Shown here piece by piece: positions 12,554-22,490 of a stretch of 64,000 bases of DNA. Made by a program: the position numbers and the translations under genes. Position 1 is the stretch's first letter. Each line of letters opens with the position of its first letter. Source of the stretch: Metellina segmentata (lineage: Eukaryota; Arthropoda; Arachnida; Araneae; Tetragnathidae); the NCBI GenBank assembly GCA_947359465.1, contig OX375881.1, positions 31,661,742 to 31,725,741 on the forward strand, in the 5' to 3' direction. The notes under the pieces were generated by a model. The model was not told the DNA's origin. It ran no database searches and was given only the letters and a program-made list of their open reading frames with translations.

Positions 12554-12670
12554 ACACGTTAACCATACTGGCGGTTGTCTCGATGAAGTATCTCGCCATT
12601 AGCAAAACTGTCCAGATTAAGATGAACCATAATCTTGTCAGGAAATAACTTACCAGATCTTGATGGACCA
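12554..12670 (+). repeat. Dispersed GACGAG-box repeat, copy 3
   Basis: Begins 'aaccatactggcggttgtct', continues 'gaagtatctcgccattagc' and ends 'accagatcttgatggacc'. It is close in order to the flanks of the 114-bp satellite at 28505. Confidence 0.55.
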
Positions 12671-12689
12671 AGATTGTTTTTTTGGGTTT

Positions 12690-12780
12690 TTTATGGCGCA
12701 AGGGATATATTTGGCTATGCTGCGCAAGACATGAGACATACAACATCAAGGAGTAGACACACACCGGGGAGCAGAAAGTG
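12690..12780 (-). repeat. SINE-B fragment
   Basis: 3' part of the family on the minus strand: 'ttttatggcgcaaggg', 'atatttggctatgctgcgc', then 'agacatacaacatcaa'. Confidence 0.55.
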
Positions 12781-13299
12781 TTTAAGACTGCAACGTACGT
12801 CGCAGTGCAATGTTTCTTAATTTTACCAAACTTTTGGCCGATTTTTTTACAATCATAAGTTACGACGTTCTGCAGTGCAAAGCGTGGTCCTTGATACACC
12901 ATTTTTCTTTTCTAGCTACGGAACAACCTCCCTACACCTCCCAAATTACTTAAAACATTTTATAAATAACGCATCTTCTATGTCATTGACAAAATATTTA
13001 ACTTTGAAATGTATCGAGAGAATTGCAAATTCTGAAAGTATGCCTTAGTTTTAAGTAAAATACGTTAATTAATTTCGATGTTTTATTATCAATATGTAAT
13101 ACATATTTAGCCGATAATTGTGTTTTACGTCTGTTTTTCATTTTACTGCAGTTTTCAAAATTCGGACAAAATGCCTGCAGAACAATCGCAATTGCTTGGA
13201 GTTGTGTTACAGAACATTGAATATAATTCTGCAACTGGGCACACACACAATGAAAGTTTTACTGACATTGAAGAGAGAAATACACCCAGGGAGGAAGAT
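12781..13299. other. Nothing recognised
   Basis: AT-rich DNA. A short SINE-B-like tail ('gaagagagaaatacaccc') appears near 13270. Confidence 0.45.
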
Positions 13300-13500
13300 G
13301 GACGAAGTATCACGTCATTAGAAAAAAACTGATCACATCTTGACTAAATAATCCAGATTTTGATGAACCATAATCTTGTCTCCTCTTATAAAACATCTTA
13401 CCAGATCTTGATGGACAAGGTTTGGTTTCTTAGGGGGATTTATGGCGCAAGGGACATATTTGACCATGCTGTGCCAGACACAAGACATACAATATCAGCC
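13300..13500 (-). repeat. GACGAG-box repeat copy 4 followed by a SINE-B fragment
   Basis: 13300-13430 carries 'gacgaagtatcacgtcatta' and 'accagatcttgatggacaag'. 13434-13500 carries the SINE-B 3' part ('tttatggcgcaagggacata', 'ccatgctgtgccagacac'). The same order of families occurs at 12554-12780, which suggests that the two families were duplicated together as one block. The strand given is that of the SINE-B part. Confidence 0.55.
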
Positions 13501-14144
13501 ACAAGTGTTCGGTAATAACTCCGGCCACGGAAGGCTTGGAGATCTTGTAGAGTCGGCGTCCGACTTTTGCACCTCGATTTCTTCCACCTGACACCCTACT
13601 TTCTAACAGTCTCAAGATTCGAAAGAGGGTTCCTCTCGCACGTGCGGGATTTGACACCCCTTGAGAGTGGACCTGTGGCATTTTAGAAAACAACCGACCG
13701 ACATTCCAAAAAAGAGACGAACACCCCCGAAAAAAAAAAAGGGACTCGATCGAGGGAAGCTACAGAGGAAAGTGGTGGACGTGATAGATCTCGAGATAGC
13801 TATTACGGTGAGAAAAACACCGGTAAAAAAACGAAATAGGAAGATAATCTGTTTCTTCATGAACAATCGTTCAGTGATCGTTTGTTTGTAAATACGCCTC
13901 TAATTGTATTGAAATTGATTTGCGGAATGGAGCTGCTGTGGGAAGAGAGTCGTCAGTAAAATTCTTCAGCAGTCTGATAACGGAAAGCAATCCCAGAAAT
14001 CTGTCAGATAGAAATCAGTGGGGAAGGAAAATGTGAGCAGATACGGGTTTTGCTTAAAAAAATGCTGAATCGCCTTTGAGCAAGATGCAATCAAAAAGGA
14101 TGTTTTAGAAACTAATTATAATAACTTGACTGGTTCGATGATTT
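13501..14144. other. Nothing recognised
   Basis: Contains an A10 run near 13730 and small frames without family resemblance. Confidence 0.45.
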
Positions 14145-14285
14145 GAGGGTTTATGGCACAAGGACCTTATTTGGTCTTGATGCACCAGCCACAACAAAGA
14201 CAACTTCAAGTAATGAACACACTCACAAACTAATTTTTGCTGACAGAAAAGAGAAATACATCCAGGAGAGAAACGAACATGTGCC
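14145..14285 (-). repeat. SINE-B copy with one ancestral minisatellite unit
   Basis: Holds 'tttatggcacaaggaccttat', 'gatgcaccagccacaacaa', and then one diverged copy of the segment that is amplified at 10750-12258 ('aatgaacacactcacaaac', 'gacagaaaagagaaataca'). Confidence 0.65.
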
Positions 14286-14439
14286 GCCTATACCTTGGAG
14301 ATAGGTAACATTACTGATGTGCGAAACTTATATCATGCACCATACCACTATTGGAATCAGGACTACCACCAATAAAAGCACATTTTAAAAATCAAACTAA
14401 AGTATTGTTTTATATTTGTGACTGGGGGGGGGATTTTAT

Positions 14440-14575
14440 TTGACTGTTTGACTGGGATGACCACGTTGGTGGAGTGGAAGTTTTGAGAGTGGGGTGCCAG
14501 CTCAGGTGTTGCCTCGTAATCTGACCCTGGTTCGGATCTTTCCCTTTGGGGATTGAACCACACTTATTATATAAT
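14440..14575 (+). repeat. SINE-A fragment
   Basis: Mid to 3' body: 'tggaagttttgagagtggg', 'tgccagctcaggtgttg', 'tttccctttggggattgaac'. Confidence 0.65.
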
Positions 14576-14608
14576 ATTACGGAAATTTGTTTTGGCTGGT
14601 TGGATTAA

Positions 14609-15808
14609 TCCCTTAACGCATTTGCCCGTGTCTGACACTGGCAAACGTTAATGGCAAATTTGCACATGCTCTTGTCTCACACGGGCGATCTTGTTCACAC
14701 GTGTTATTTTATTTCCAATGCCCGTCTGAGATCCGTTCTAGTAAAAATAGGTAGGCTAGATTATAATTAAACTTATTGACCATAGATGGCACCACTATGC
14801 AGCAATTTCTTGTTTAAACCACGTAGTGCATTTTGATGATTAAAATGTTTTGTTAGGAATACTTTGTTATAAAGCAGTTGTTTAGTGTGGAAAAGGTTAT
14901 TTGTCCCTTTTTATTTTGTTACATAACATAAAAGTAAACAGTTAATAATAAATTAATTTTTACTAAGCGTTTTTGTAACTTGTTTAGAAAAAGTTATCTG
15001 ATAATGAGCGACTCTGACGATTTTGAATATGCCAATTTATCAGAAAGTTTCAGCGAAGGTATATCATACCAAACTGAATTTTTAGCCCTTCTTATGCTTG
15101 TAAGTATGACAATTTGATTAAATTTGATTTTAATATTTTGAAACTCAAAATAAACATGTAATCAAATCGTTTACACTTTGTTTGTATAATAATTTTTTTA
15201 TATAACTCCCCCCCCCCCCACTCTTTAGTCACGCCCCACTTAACTGAAATTGCAAAAAATAACTTACATTATACCTATGTATCCATTTTCTGTCAAAAAA
15301 AAAAAAAAAATCCTCGATCATTTTTTACCAGTTTTTCCGAATTTAATCCATTAGTTACACGTGCTTTAAGAGGGTCCGGAAACATTGAAATTTTTTTTTA
15401 TTAATTAATTTAGAATTTTTTTGTACTGATTACCCATCTAACTAATAAACAAAATCACAACACGAAATTTTTCCATAAGTTTTTTTGAAATTTTTAATTA
15501 AAATTTTTTGAAAAAAAGAGGAGTCATTTTAATTTGTTAAGACTCAAAATATTTTTGATCAATTTTCAAAATTTTTGCATTAAATTATTCACAAATTTAT
15601 AAACTTTAATTTTGATTCAGTAATTTAAAAAATATTAATTAAAAAAAATTTAAAAAATATCTGAATGAAAAGTTTTGAAAATTTTAAAGTACTTTTTTAT
15701 AAAAAAAAGTCATATTTTAAAAAGTAAATATTTGTTTCAAATTTGCTGAATCATAATTAAAGTATAATGTTTGAAAAAGATATATTCCAAATTTCAACCC
15801 TTAAGGGG
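14609..15808 (+). mobile_element. Possible piggyBac-like remnant bounded by TTAA
   Basis: TTAA lies at 14605-14608 and 15809-15812. The inner ends read TCCCTTAACG at left and, reversed, CCCCTTAAGG at right. A subterminal hairpin (GCCCGTGT near 14625, ACACGGGC near 14680) and a short acidic start at 15004 (MSDSDDFEYANLSESFSEG) resemble the piggyBac N-terminus, and a better-supported relative lies at 42155-42852. Against this, the right end overlaps a separate AT-rich repeat, so the matching end may be coincidence. The acidic frame stops after about 38 codons. Confidence 0.3.
15363..15803 (+). repeat. AT-rich dispersed repeat, partial (inverted copy at 57147-57884)
   Basis: Starts 'tttaagagggtccgg' and runs through long A/T tracts with recognisable landmarks ('ttgcattaaattattcac', 'tttgctgaatcat', 'ccaaatttcaaccctta'), each found in reverse complement between 57440 and 57884. 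Only the distal ~440 bp of the longer element is present. Confidence 0.75.
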
Positions 15809-15812
15809 TTAA

Positions 15813-16239
15813 AACTCACGCGGGTCACGAAGGAAACTAAGATGCAGATAGATTGGCAATAGAGCTGACAACAACGGAATACACTGATGAAGGGGTGAAA
15901 TGGCCCAAAAGCCATTGCAGTAGGGAAACCACTAGCTGTCTACTTGGTGCGTGGCAGTATGAATGGGACTAAGGGGAAACAGGCAGGAAGGTGCATGAGT
16001 GTTACTAAAATCTACAAGATGGACCAGGGAAGAGACACTCTTCTTCACAGGGCATAGCCTATCCCATCCTGCCTAACGAGGTTTAAGATAATCAAGTCTG
16101 AAAACTGCTCCTGTGGTGAAATTGGCACACTTCTACATCACATCACAGTTTTCCCCCTTACATCGGCGGCATGCGTTTCTCATCCAACCACACTTATTTA
16201 AACTGATACAGTATCTCACGATACTAGGCACGGGAGTGT
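15813..16239. other. Nothing recognised
   Basis: Moderate-GC sequence without an open frame or repeat match in this window. Confidence 0.45.
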
Positions 16240-16863
16240 GTGGTGGTGTTAGTTAGTTGGAACCATCGTCAATGGCCCGTTGTTATGCTTAGAGTGCCTA
16301 TATAATAAGAGTGGCGACATACGGGACACACTTTCTGATTGGCTTAGAGACCTTTTCTACCGCCCGAGGCGGTCTTTTCCTAGCTCCCATAGACTTAACA
16401 TGGGAACTTTTTGTGTGTTCGAGAAAAACGTGTGTATATTAAATTAAAAAGAAAATATAGCTTTTTTCATGTTCCATTTCGTGTTCTAGAATGTTTATTT
16501 GTTATTATTTAATGTTTTGTCAGTATAAATTTGAAGACTTTTTAAGGAAATAGCTTTTTTTGAACAACATGGTGTTTTCCGCAATCTAAGTTAGCGCGTT
16601 GTGCAATCCATCTCATCAATTACGCATGTAATTGAGCGTTTATATGACTCATTTATACCGAATATATCCATATTATAACAATCATATGCTTTTTGTTCTC
16701 CCTGAAATGATATATTAATTCGCACAGCAACCTTCTTTGAGACGATTCTGGTAGAAAAATGGCTGCCGCGCATGCGCATTGGGCCAAATTTGGTATCTTG
16801 TCGCCACTCTTATTATATAGGCACTCTAGTTATGCTACAGTACGACGTTAATTAAAAATTACC
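16240..16863 (+). repeat. SINE-A 3' end split by the second MITE
   Basis: 'accatcgtcaatggcccgtt' and 'gttatgct' lie left of the MITE; 'gttatgctacagtacgacgt' and 'taattaaaaattacc' lie right. Together they match the 3' end of SINE-A (compare 48085-48145), so the MITE landed inside a SINE. Confidence 0.65.
16292..16826 (-). mobile_element. Tc1/mariner-type MITE, copy 2 (535 bp)
   Basis: Flanked by TA at 16290-16291 and 16827-16828, with the TIR GAGTGCCTATATAATAAGAG. It is colinear with the reverse complement of 7480-8013, including the landmark 'ggctgccgcgcatgcgc', with few differences, so both copies seem fairly recent. No coding capacity; the frame at 16591-16779 is incidental. Confidence 0.9.
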
Positions 16864-16969
16864 TAATTGACTGGGACGTACGCCATGTGCATAGTGATGC
16901 CACCATTAATTTTAAATATTTCTAAATAAGATATGCAATGTGACTGACTATACTGTCAGTAATATATAT

Positions 16970-17600
16970 TAGCAATTATGAAACTTAAGCGTATATTTTA
17001 CACACATGGTAATGGTAATTTTAGTTAACGTCGTACTAGAGCAACACAACGAGCTATTGACGACGGTCCGGGATCAGTCCCTTAAGGTAAAGATCCAAGG
17101 ACAACACCTCGTAATTTTGAACCACGGTCAGGTGACGAAGCAACACATGACATGGCACCTCACTCTCCAAACTTCCACGCCAACCCAACCTGAGGACTTT
17201 CGGCCACGACAGACTTAAGGTGCACCAGCCACCTCTACACCATACGCTTACAAGCATACATGGTCGGACCCGAATTCGAAAAAGGAACCTTCCGATCTAG
17301 AGGCTAACACCTTAACCACTATACCGGTTGTTCGGCTTTTTATACATATGTGTTGCGCGGGTCTACTATTTCATAAATAAAATATGCAGGAGGATTGATG
17401 GAATAGTTGAATTCAATTTAAGCTGCATTATTTTTTGTGCACTGATAAAGTTACGTATTCCTTTTGGAACCTTATTTGCGTTCCGGCATAGAAGCATTGC
17501 ATAATTACGGTCAGCTATCGAATTCACGGTGAGGTAAGAATCTATTATCTTCTAATGGGCACCGTTGCATTGTCCTTATTCTCTTAGAGTGAATAGACTA
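16970..17600. repeat. Duplicated locus, copy 1 (empty-site copy)
   Basis: Segments on either side of the SINE at 17030-17335 match a second locus: 'aattatgaaac...gcgtat' with 19125-19165; 'ataaaatatgcaggaggatt' with 19185-19205; 'gctgcattatt' with 25305; 'cagctatcgaattc' with 25398; 'gcattgtccttatt' with 25455. At the second locus these are split by the insertion at 19221-25295. Here the sequence reads through ('gaattcaatttaagctgc'), so this copy approximates the pre-insertion state. Confidence 0.75.
17030..17335 (-). repeat. SINE-A copy, full length
   Basis: On the minus strand the tRNA-like head reads CCGGTATAGTGGTTAAGG (A box), followed by a B-box region with TCGAATTCGGGTCC, then the family body and a 3' end with CTAGTACGACGTTAAC. 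The head resembles a genuine tRNA 5' half, but there is no cloverleaf acceptor end, so this is not a tRNA gene. Confidence 0.8.
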
Positions 17601-18260
17601 AATAAAGTAAAGCTAATCCTGACTCAGTGGCAAAGAACAGCAGAAAAGGAATACCCAAACTATTCCATTACCGGCGTAAGATTCGAAGGTGAATAGAACG
17701 TTCTCGCCCAATCCATTTGGATTGTAATCATATTCCTAATTTCAAATTCAATGGGATTGGCTCCTAGCTGATACACTTGCATTAGGAATTTGTGTTTTGA
17801 TACGCTAAGAACATTAGAATCTGGTTTATGTAATGTATCGTTAATGAAACGTAGACACACGAAATAGAAAAAGTATCGGAACATAAGAAAACCGAACCAT
17901 CGAAGAAAATACTGTGGAACTGATATTTTCATCTCTTTTTGCGCTCAATGGGGATACAATAATTACCAAAATAGTCCCACACATAATGAAATGCAAGTTT
18001 CATTATGCGCTGGATTATTTTGTTACATTCTGTGTCTTAATTTACTTTTAGGGATTGAGTCATTTATGCTTTTGGTATGGGGCTGTAATATTAGTGTGAT
18101 ATACTTAATATGTTCAATATATTACGGATGGATGTTTTCTGGTTACATAAGACAGACAACACCAGGGAAGAAGAAAAAGCAAAAATAAAAAAGGTAGGAG
18201 AGGGTAAATAAGAAAGGTAGGACAAATCATTCGTGTATCTCAGGGTTTTCATCAGACACT
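17601..18260. other. Nothing recognised
   Basis: AT-rich; small frames at 17660-17932 and 17991-18188 are hydrophobic by composition and match no family I know. Confidence 0.45.
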
Positions 18261-19031
18261 AAGGGGAGTTAGTACCTTTTAGACCTTGCGTTGCTCGCGA
18301 AAACATACTTTTTTCGATTCATCATAAATAATTAAGTTTTGTATATTGTAGTATAAAATTGATACAGTTTAAAGATAATTGAGGGCTTTTAAAAAACTGC
18401 AGTCATATTTGTAATTAAAAACATCTATTTTTATAAAACCTAGCAAACATTATACATAATTTCTTCGTTTTGAAATTTACCCACTTAACTTTCCCCCAAG
18501 TTAAAAAAAACAACTAATAAACGTGGAGTTAAGAAATTTCGTATGGTTATTCTAAAAGTAAAGATCTTAGTTCTCTGAACTATGAATTTGTGTATTAGAG
18601 CTATAGTTTTTTTATTTATGAATCCATACATAACTAAAAAAAATTCAAAGTTGACTTTTAACATTTTTAATTTTTATAAATATTTTTGCTTCAAATATCA
18701 CAGATTCCTTAGTTCATAGAATTAAGACATTCATGTGCTTCAATTTGGTGCAAACATTTGGGTTTTACAGTGCATCTTTCAAAAGTTATCTTGCGGGAAA
18801 GTTAAGTGGGTAAATTTCAAAACGAAGAAATTGTGTATAATTTTTGCTAGGTTTTATAAAAATAGATGTTTTTAATTACAAATATGACTGCAGTTTTTTT
18901 AAAAGCCATACAAATATCTTTAAACTGTATCAATTTTATACTACAATATACAAAACTCAATTATTTATGATGAATCGAAAAAAGTATGTTTTCGCGAGCA
19001 ACGCAAGGTCTAAAAGGTACTAACTCCCCTT
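18261..19031. mobile_element. Foldback element with ~237-bp inverted arms
   Basis: The left arm 18261-18500 starts AAGGGGAGTTAGTACCTTTT and runs to a 'cttcgttttgaaatttac-ccacttaact' stretch. The right arm 18795-19031 is its reverse complement with few mismatches. The spacer is about 290 bp of AT-rich DNA. Transcribed RNA would form a long hairpin. No transposase, and I could not identify a target-site duplication; the flanks differ (ACACT left, TTAAA right). Confidence 0.88.
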
Positions 19032-19119
19032 TTAAAGAGCATATACACCTCAGGTTGTTTAATATCACGGAAATTCATTAATTAAAAATAGTATATACAC
19101 CGATGGCCATCATTAATGG

Positions 19120-19220
19120 ATTCAAGAAATTATGAAACGTAGCGTGTATTTCATACATATATGTGCTGGTCTTCTATATTGTAAATAAAATATACTGGAG
19201 GATTGATGAAATACTTGAAT
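19120..19220. repeat. Duplicated locus, copy 2, left part
   Basis: 'aattatgaaacgtagcgtg', 'ataaaatatactggaggatt' and 'gatgaaatacttgaat' match 16970-17420. Homology stops at 19220, the left edge of the inserted TIR element, and resumes at 25296. Confidence 0.75.
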
Positions 19221-19917
19221 AAGGTTTATGTACACACTAGAAATCCTGAAAATCCAACTGAAAGAGTCTACATTTTTTTATTGCTTCAAAATATTTAATT
19301 CCTTAGCTTTCAAACGATGCCAAGATCTTGAAAATATTCGAAATAGTTTTCAAGTTACAAGGGTTTTCGTTATGTACTGTCACCATAAACAGACGTGTTT
19401 CCAAAACTTTAAACTCAATTTCTGAAGAAACAAGTTTTTGCAATAGGATGCTTTGCTCAAACAGTGATAACTCAACAATAAATTAATCTATTATGATTAT
19501 TTTTAAATCATTATAATCGACATAATACAGCCGATGTTTTGACCCTCAATCAGAGTTATTAGTTAAGATATAAATTTTAATGGATTTTTAAATTCTCAAT
19601 TTCCACAAAAAATCATGATTTTTTATGCATTCTTAGCGAAAAAGGTTGTAACAGAAAACCTTTTCTCTCAAGAAACTTGATTGAGGGTCAAAACATGAAG
19701 AATAATATTGTAAATGATTTCCAATGATTGTCTTTCTAGACAAATTATAATTTGAGATATCCCTGTTGAAAAAAAATGCCAATTGGCTCATTATATCTGA
19801 ATTAGCTAATTTATAATTAGTTGAATATAATTTCTTCTCACTGAAATAGTTTTAAGCATAAACCAATGACCTACTGTGAAAAAAACTGGATTTTTAAAGT
19901 TAAAATTAAAAAATAAA

Positions 19918-20196
19918 TGTTGCATAATCAAAACCCCATCCGCCAAACCACCTGCACAGTGGCGACACTCGTAGCGACGCCAGCGCCACGGAGCGCAGGT
20001 GCATAAGAGAGCAGAGTAGTGAAGAGCGAAGTCGCCAACAGCGAAGCTCTCATCGATGTTTCCGTTCTAATGTGTCTTGTAGTTAGGCTTAAGAGCCTAA
20101 AGTTGTATGCTAAACCTGAGAATATATAGTTATTGTTAGAACCTGACTTGTTCTTGTCTTCATACATCAACACCCTAGACAACCCGAACCAGAACA
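19918..20196 (+). repeat. 5' LTR (279 bp)
   Basis: Runs from TGTTGCATAATCAAAACCCC to CCCGAACCAGAACA. By eye it is identical to the 3' LTR. It contains 'gagaatatatagtt', a possible TATA-like element near 20120. Minus-strand frames inside it are incidental. Confidence 0.95.
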
Positions 20197-20214
20197 TGGG
20201 GGCTCAACCGGTTC
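20197..20214 (+). other. Primer binding site
   Basis: TGGGGGCTCAACCGGTTC directly abuts the 5' LTR. The leading TGG is what pairs with the CCA end of a tRNA primer. I cannot name the tRNA from memory with confidence. Confidence 0.7.
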
Positions 20215-20287
20215 TGAACTTTTTTGAGAAACGAAATGAACAGCTCTTGGACTAACAGCAACGAAACGAAATTCTACAGCCAAACCA

Positions 20288-20640
20288 AAGCTAGAGGTCA
20301 ATTACCGCCTCAACGAACGAGTCCAGTGCAACTGTGAAGCAACTAAAAGCGCAGGCCAATTCCCCCGCCTCAACGAAAGTGTCCAGTGCAGCTCACCGAC
20401 GTGTAAAACAGAAGGAATACGCCAAACTCCCCGCCTCAACGAAAGTGTCCAGTCCAGCTCACCGACGTGCCAAAACGGAAGCAGTAGGACTAACTCCCCG
20501 CCTAAACGAAAGTGTCCAGTGCAACTCACCGACGTGCCAAAACGGAAGCAAAACGGCCAATCTCCCCGCCACAACGAAAGTGACCAGTGCAACGGTCAAA
20601 TCGACGACGGTGCCAAAACAGAAGCCAAACAAGAATCTAA
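20288..20640 (+). repeat. Five ~60-68-bp tandem repeats in the leader
   Basis: The landmark CCGCCTCAACGAA (or a near variant) occurs at 20305, 20365, 20431, 20498 and 20566, and each unit goes on with 'gtccagtgca' and 'caccgacgtg'. The leader is GC-rich relative to the coding part. A frame is open here (20334-20645, same phase as gag) and would give a Thr/Ser/Lys-rich peptide, but it ends in TAG before the gag ATG. The repeats may have an RNA-level role; that is speculation. Confidence 0.85.
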
Positions 20641-20666
20641 GGTAGGACCAAACCTTTATTTTAAGC

Positions 20667-21683
20667 ATGTATAAAAATACGAAGAAAGAAGACCTCATAA
20701 AGGTTGTTCAAGAAATTGATGAAATTGTACCGGAAGGTGCCACTATAATCAAACTAAAAGAAATTATTGAAAAAAATGATACGTTCAAACAAGATCCAGA
20801 ATTTATAAAAGATTTAATGAGTTCAATCGTCGAAGAAAGAAAGGCTAAAGAAGAAGAAATCTAGAAACTTAAGTTAGCAGAAACCGAGAAACTTAAGTTA
20901 GCAGAAAACCGAGAAATAGAGAAACTTAAGTTAGCACAAATTGAACGAGAACTCGAATTAGCTAGTATAAGAAATAATGCAGGAGCAAACCAATCTCCTA
21001 TCGGAAACAATACTAGAATGAACGACACATCACCGCCAAACATAGAAAGTTATATAAAAAGTGTTAAAACGCTAAGTATGCCAGTCCCAACTAAGGCAGA
21101 AAATTACAATCTATTTTTCCATTCGCTCGAACGTGCCTTTGAAATAAAAAACGTGCCACAAGAATATAAATCCGAAATATTAATTAACATTCTTCAAGAA
21201 AAAGCTGCCAATATCCTCCTATACGTTCCAGAAAATGAACTCAAAAACTACGAACAGGTCAAAGCTACCGTACTAAAAGAATTCCAACGAACGCCACAAG
21301 AATGTCTCGCTAATTTCCGTAGATGTCAAAGATTTTCTAATGAAACACATACTCAATTTGCAGCAAGATTAATTAGAGCATTCGAATATTATTGCAGACT
21401 TCGAGATGTCAATGACTTTAAATCTGAATGTGAACTAATGGTTTCGGACAAACTTTATAGTACTTTAGAAAGGGATACACAATCACATATTTCAATTCGC
21501 TCTGGCGAAAATTGGTTTAGACCACCAGAACTCGCCAAAGAATGTGACATTTACTTCGCTTCAAAGCTCAAATCACTCAGTGACACACACATACGCCAAC
21601 CGACTTTCGAAAACCATTATAGACAAACACCACACGGACAGTTTAGAAGACCAAACAACCCGACGCGAGGATTTTACAACTGA
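20667..21683 (+). pseudogene. gag: gag of the Ty3/gypsy element, one internal stop
   Basis: ATG at 20667, a TAG at 20862-20864, then the same frame to TGA at 21681-21683. It encodes the structural capsid protein. The N-terminal part is acidic and helical; after the stop come repeated KLKLAE heptad-like units (20865-20940), a likely coiled coil. A capsid-like region follows (around NYNLFFHSLERAFEIKNVP). The C-terminus is rich in Arg, Pro and Asn and has no CCHC zinc knuckle, as in a subset of insect gypsy elements. The TGA is directly followed, in the same frame, by sequence leading into protease. Confidence 0.85.
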
Positions 21684-22490
21684 AACTCACCTAGACCAAA
21701 TAATCCCAGATTTAATCAAAACAAGCCTGTAAATGAAATCGGAAGTCCGAAACCACAGAAACGAAAGGAATGCGTCAATACATTACAATACGAAAACATT
21801 TTGGTTAACGGAGAAGAATTTAATACCCTCATCGATAATGGAACCGTAATATGCTGTATGAAAGAATCACACCTCTCCCCAGAAACGAAATACGAAAGTT
21901 CCATTACGTTACGAGGAGCGTTCGGTAATTATCAAGACGCAAAAATAACAAATCTTTCTTTAGCATTACCCAACAACCCTACAAACACTATAACAATTCC
22001 CGTAGCGGTTTGCAAAAATTTATGCGAGGACTTCATTATTCTCCCGAACATATTCGACAATCTAAAAAAAGAACCCCACCGAATCCACAAAAGCACAGCT
22101 GACAACGAATGTATAAAAAAGCAAAACGATAAATCGCAGCTGAAAGAACAACAAAACAGTAGACTAAACGCACCCCTCGACGCCTGTGATAATTTGTTTT
22201 TATTCAACATCGAACTAGATGCGTCTTTACAGGAAGTCGATACTTTGCACATCCGCGATTTGAATTTGAGGAATGAGCTCCAAAGTTTGATAAATTCATA
22301 TACACCGAATAAATCCAAACAAACCAATTTGGAAATGAAAATAATTCTTTCGGATGATATTCCTACTGCGCAGCGACCACGCCGGTTAGCGGAAATTGAA
22401 AAGCAGGAAGTTAACAGACAAATATCGAAATGGTTACACGATGGAATAATTACAGAGAGCAATTCAGATTATTCATCGCCAATAGTGTAA
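21684..22490 (+). pseudogene. pol: Protease and start of reverse transcriptase, truncated by TAA
   Basis: In frame with gag. The retropepsin active site reads TLIDNGTV near 21827-21850: an Asn stands where Ser or Thr normally follows the catalytic Asp (D-S/T-G). This is probably an inactivating change, though a natural variant is possible. After about 120 less conserved residues comes the start of reverse transcriptase (KWLHDGIITESNSDYSSPIV), where the primer-grip side of the palm begins. TAA at 22488-22490 interrupts just after SPIV; the reading continues in the same frame beyond it. Confidence 0.85.

Noticed and set aside
17274..17335. Possible tRNA gene
   Set aside because: A and B boxes are present, but there is no acceptor stem or anticodon arm and a SINE body follows.
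19928..20197. 89-codon minus-strand frame, repeated exactly at 24996-25265
   Set aside because: It lies within the LTRs, so the exact recurrence is expected; no protein features.
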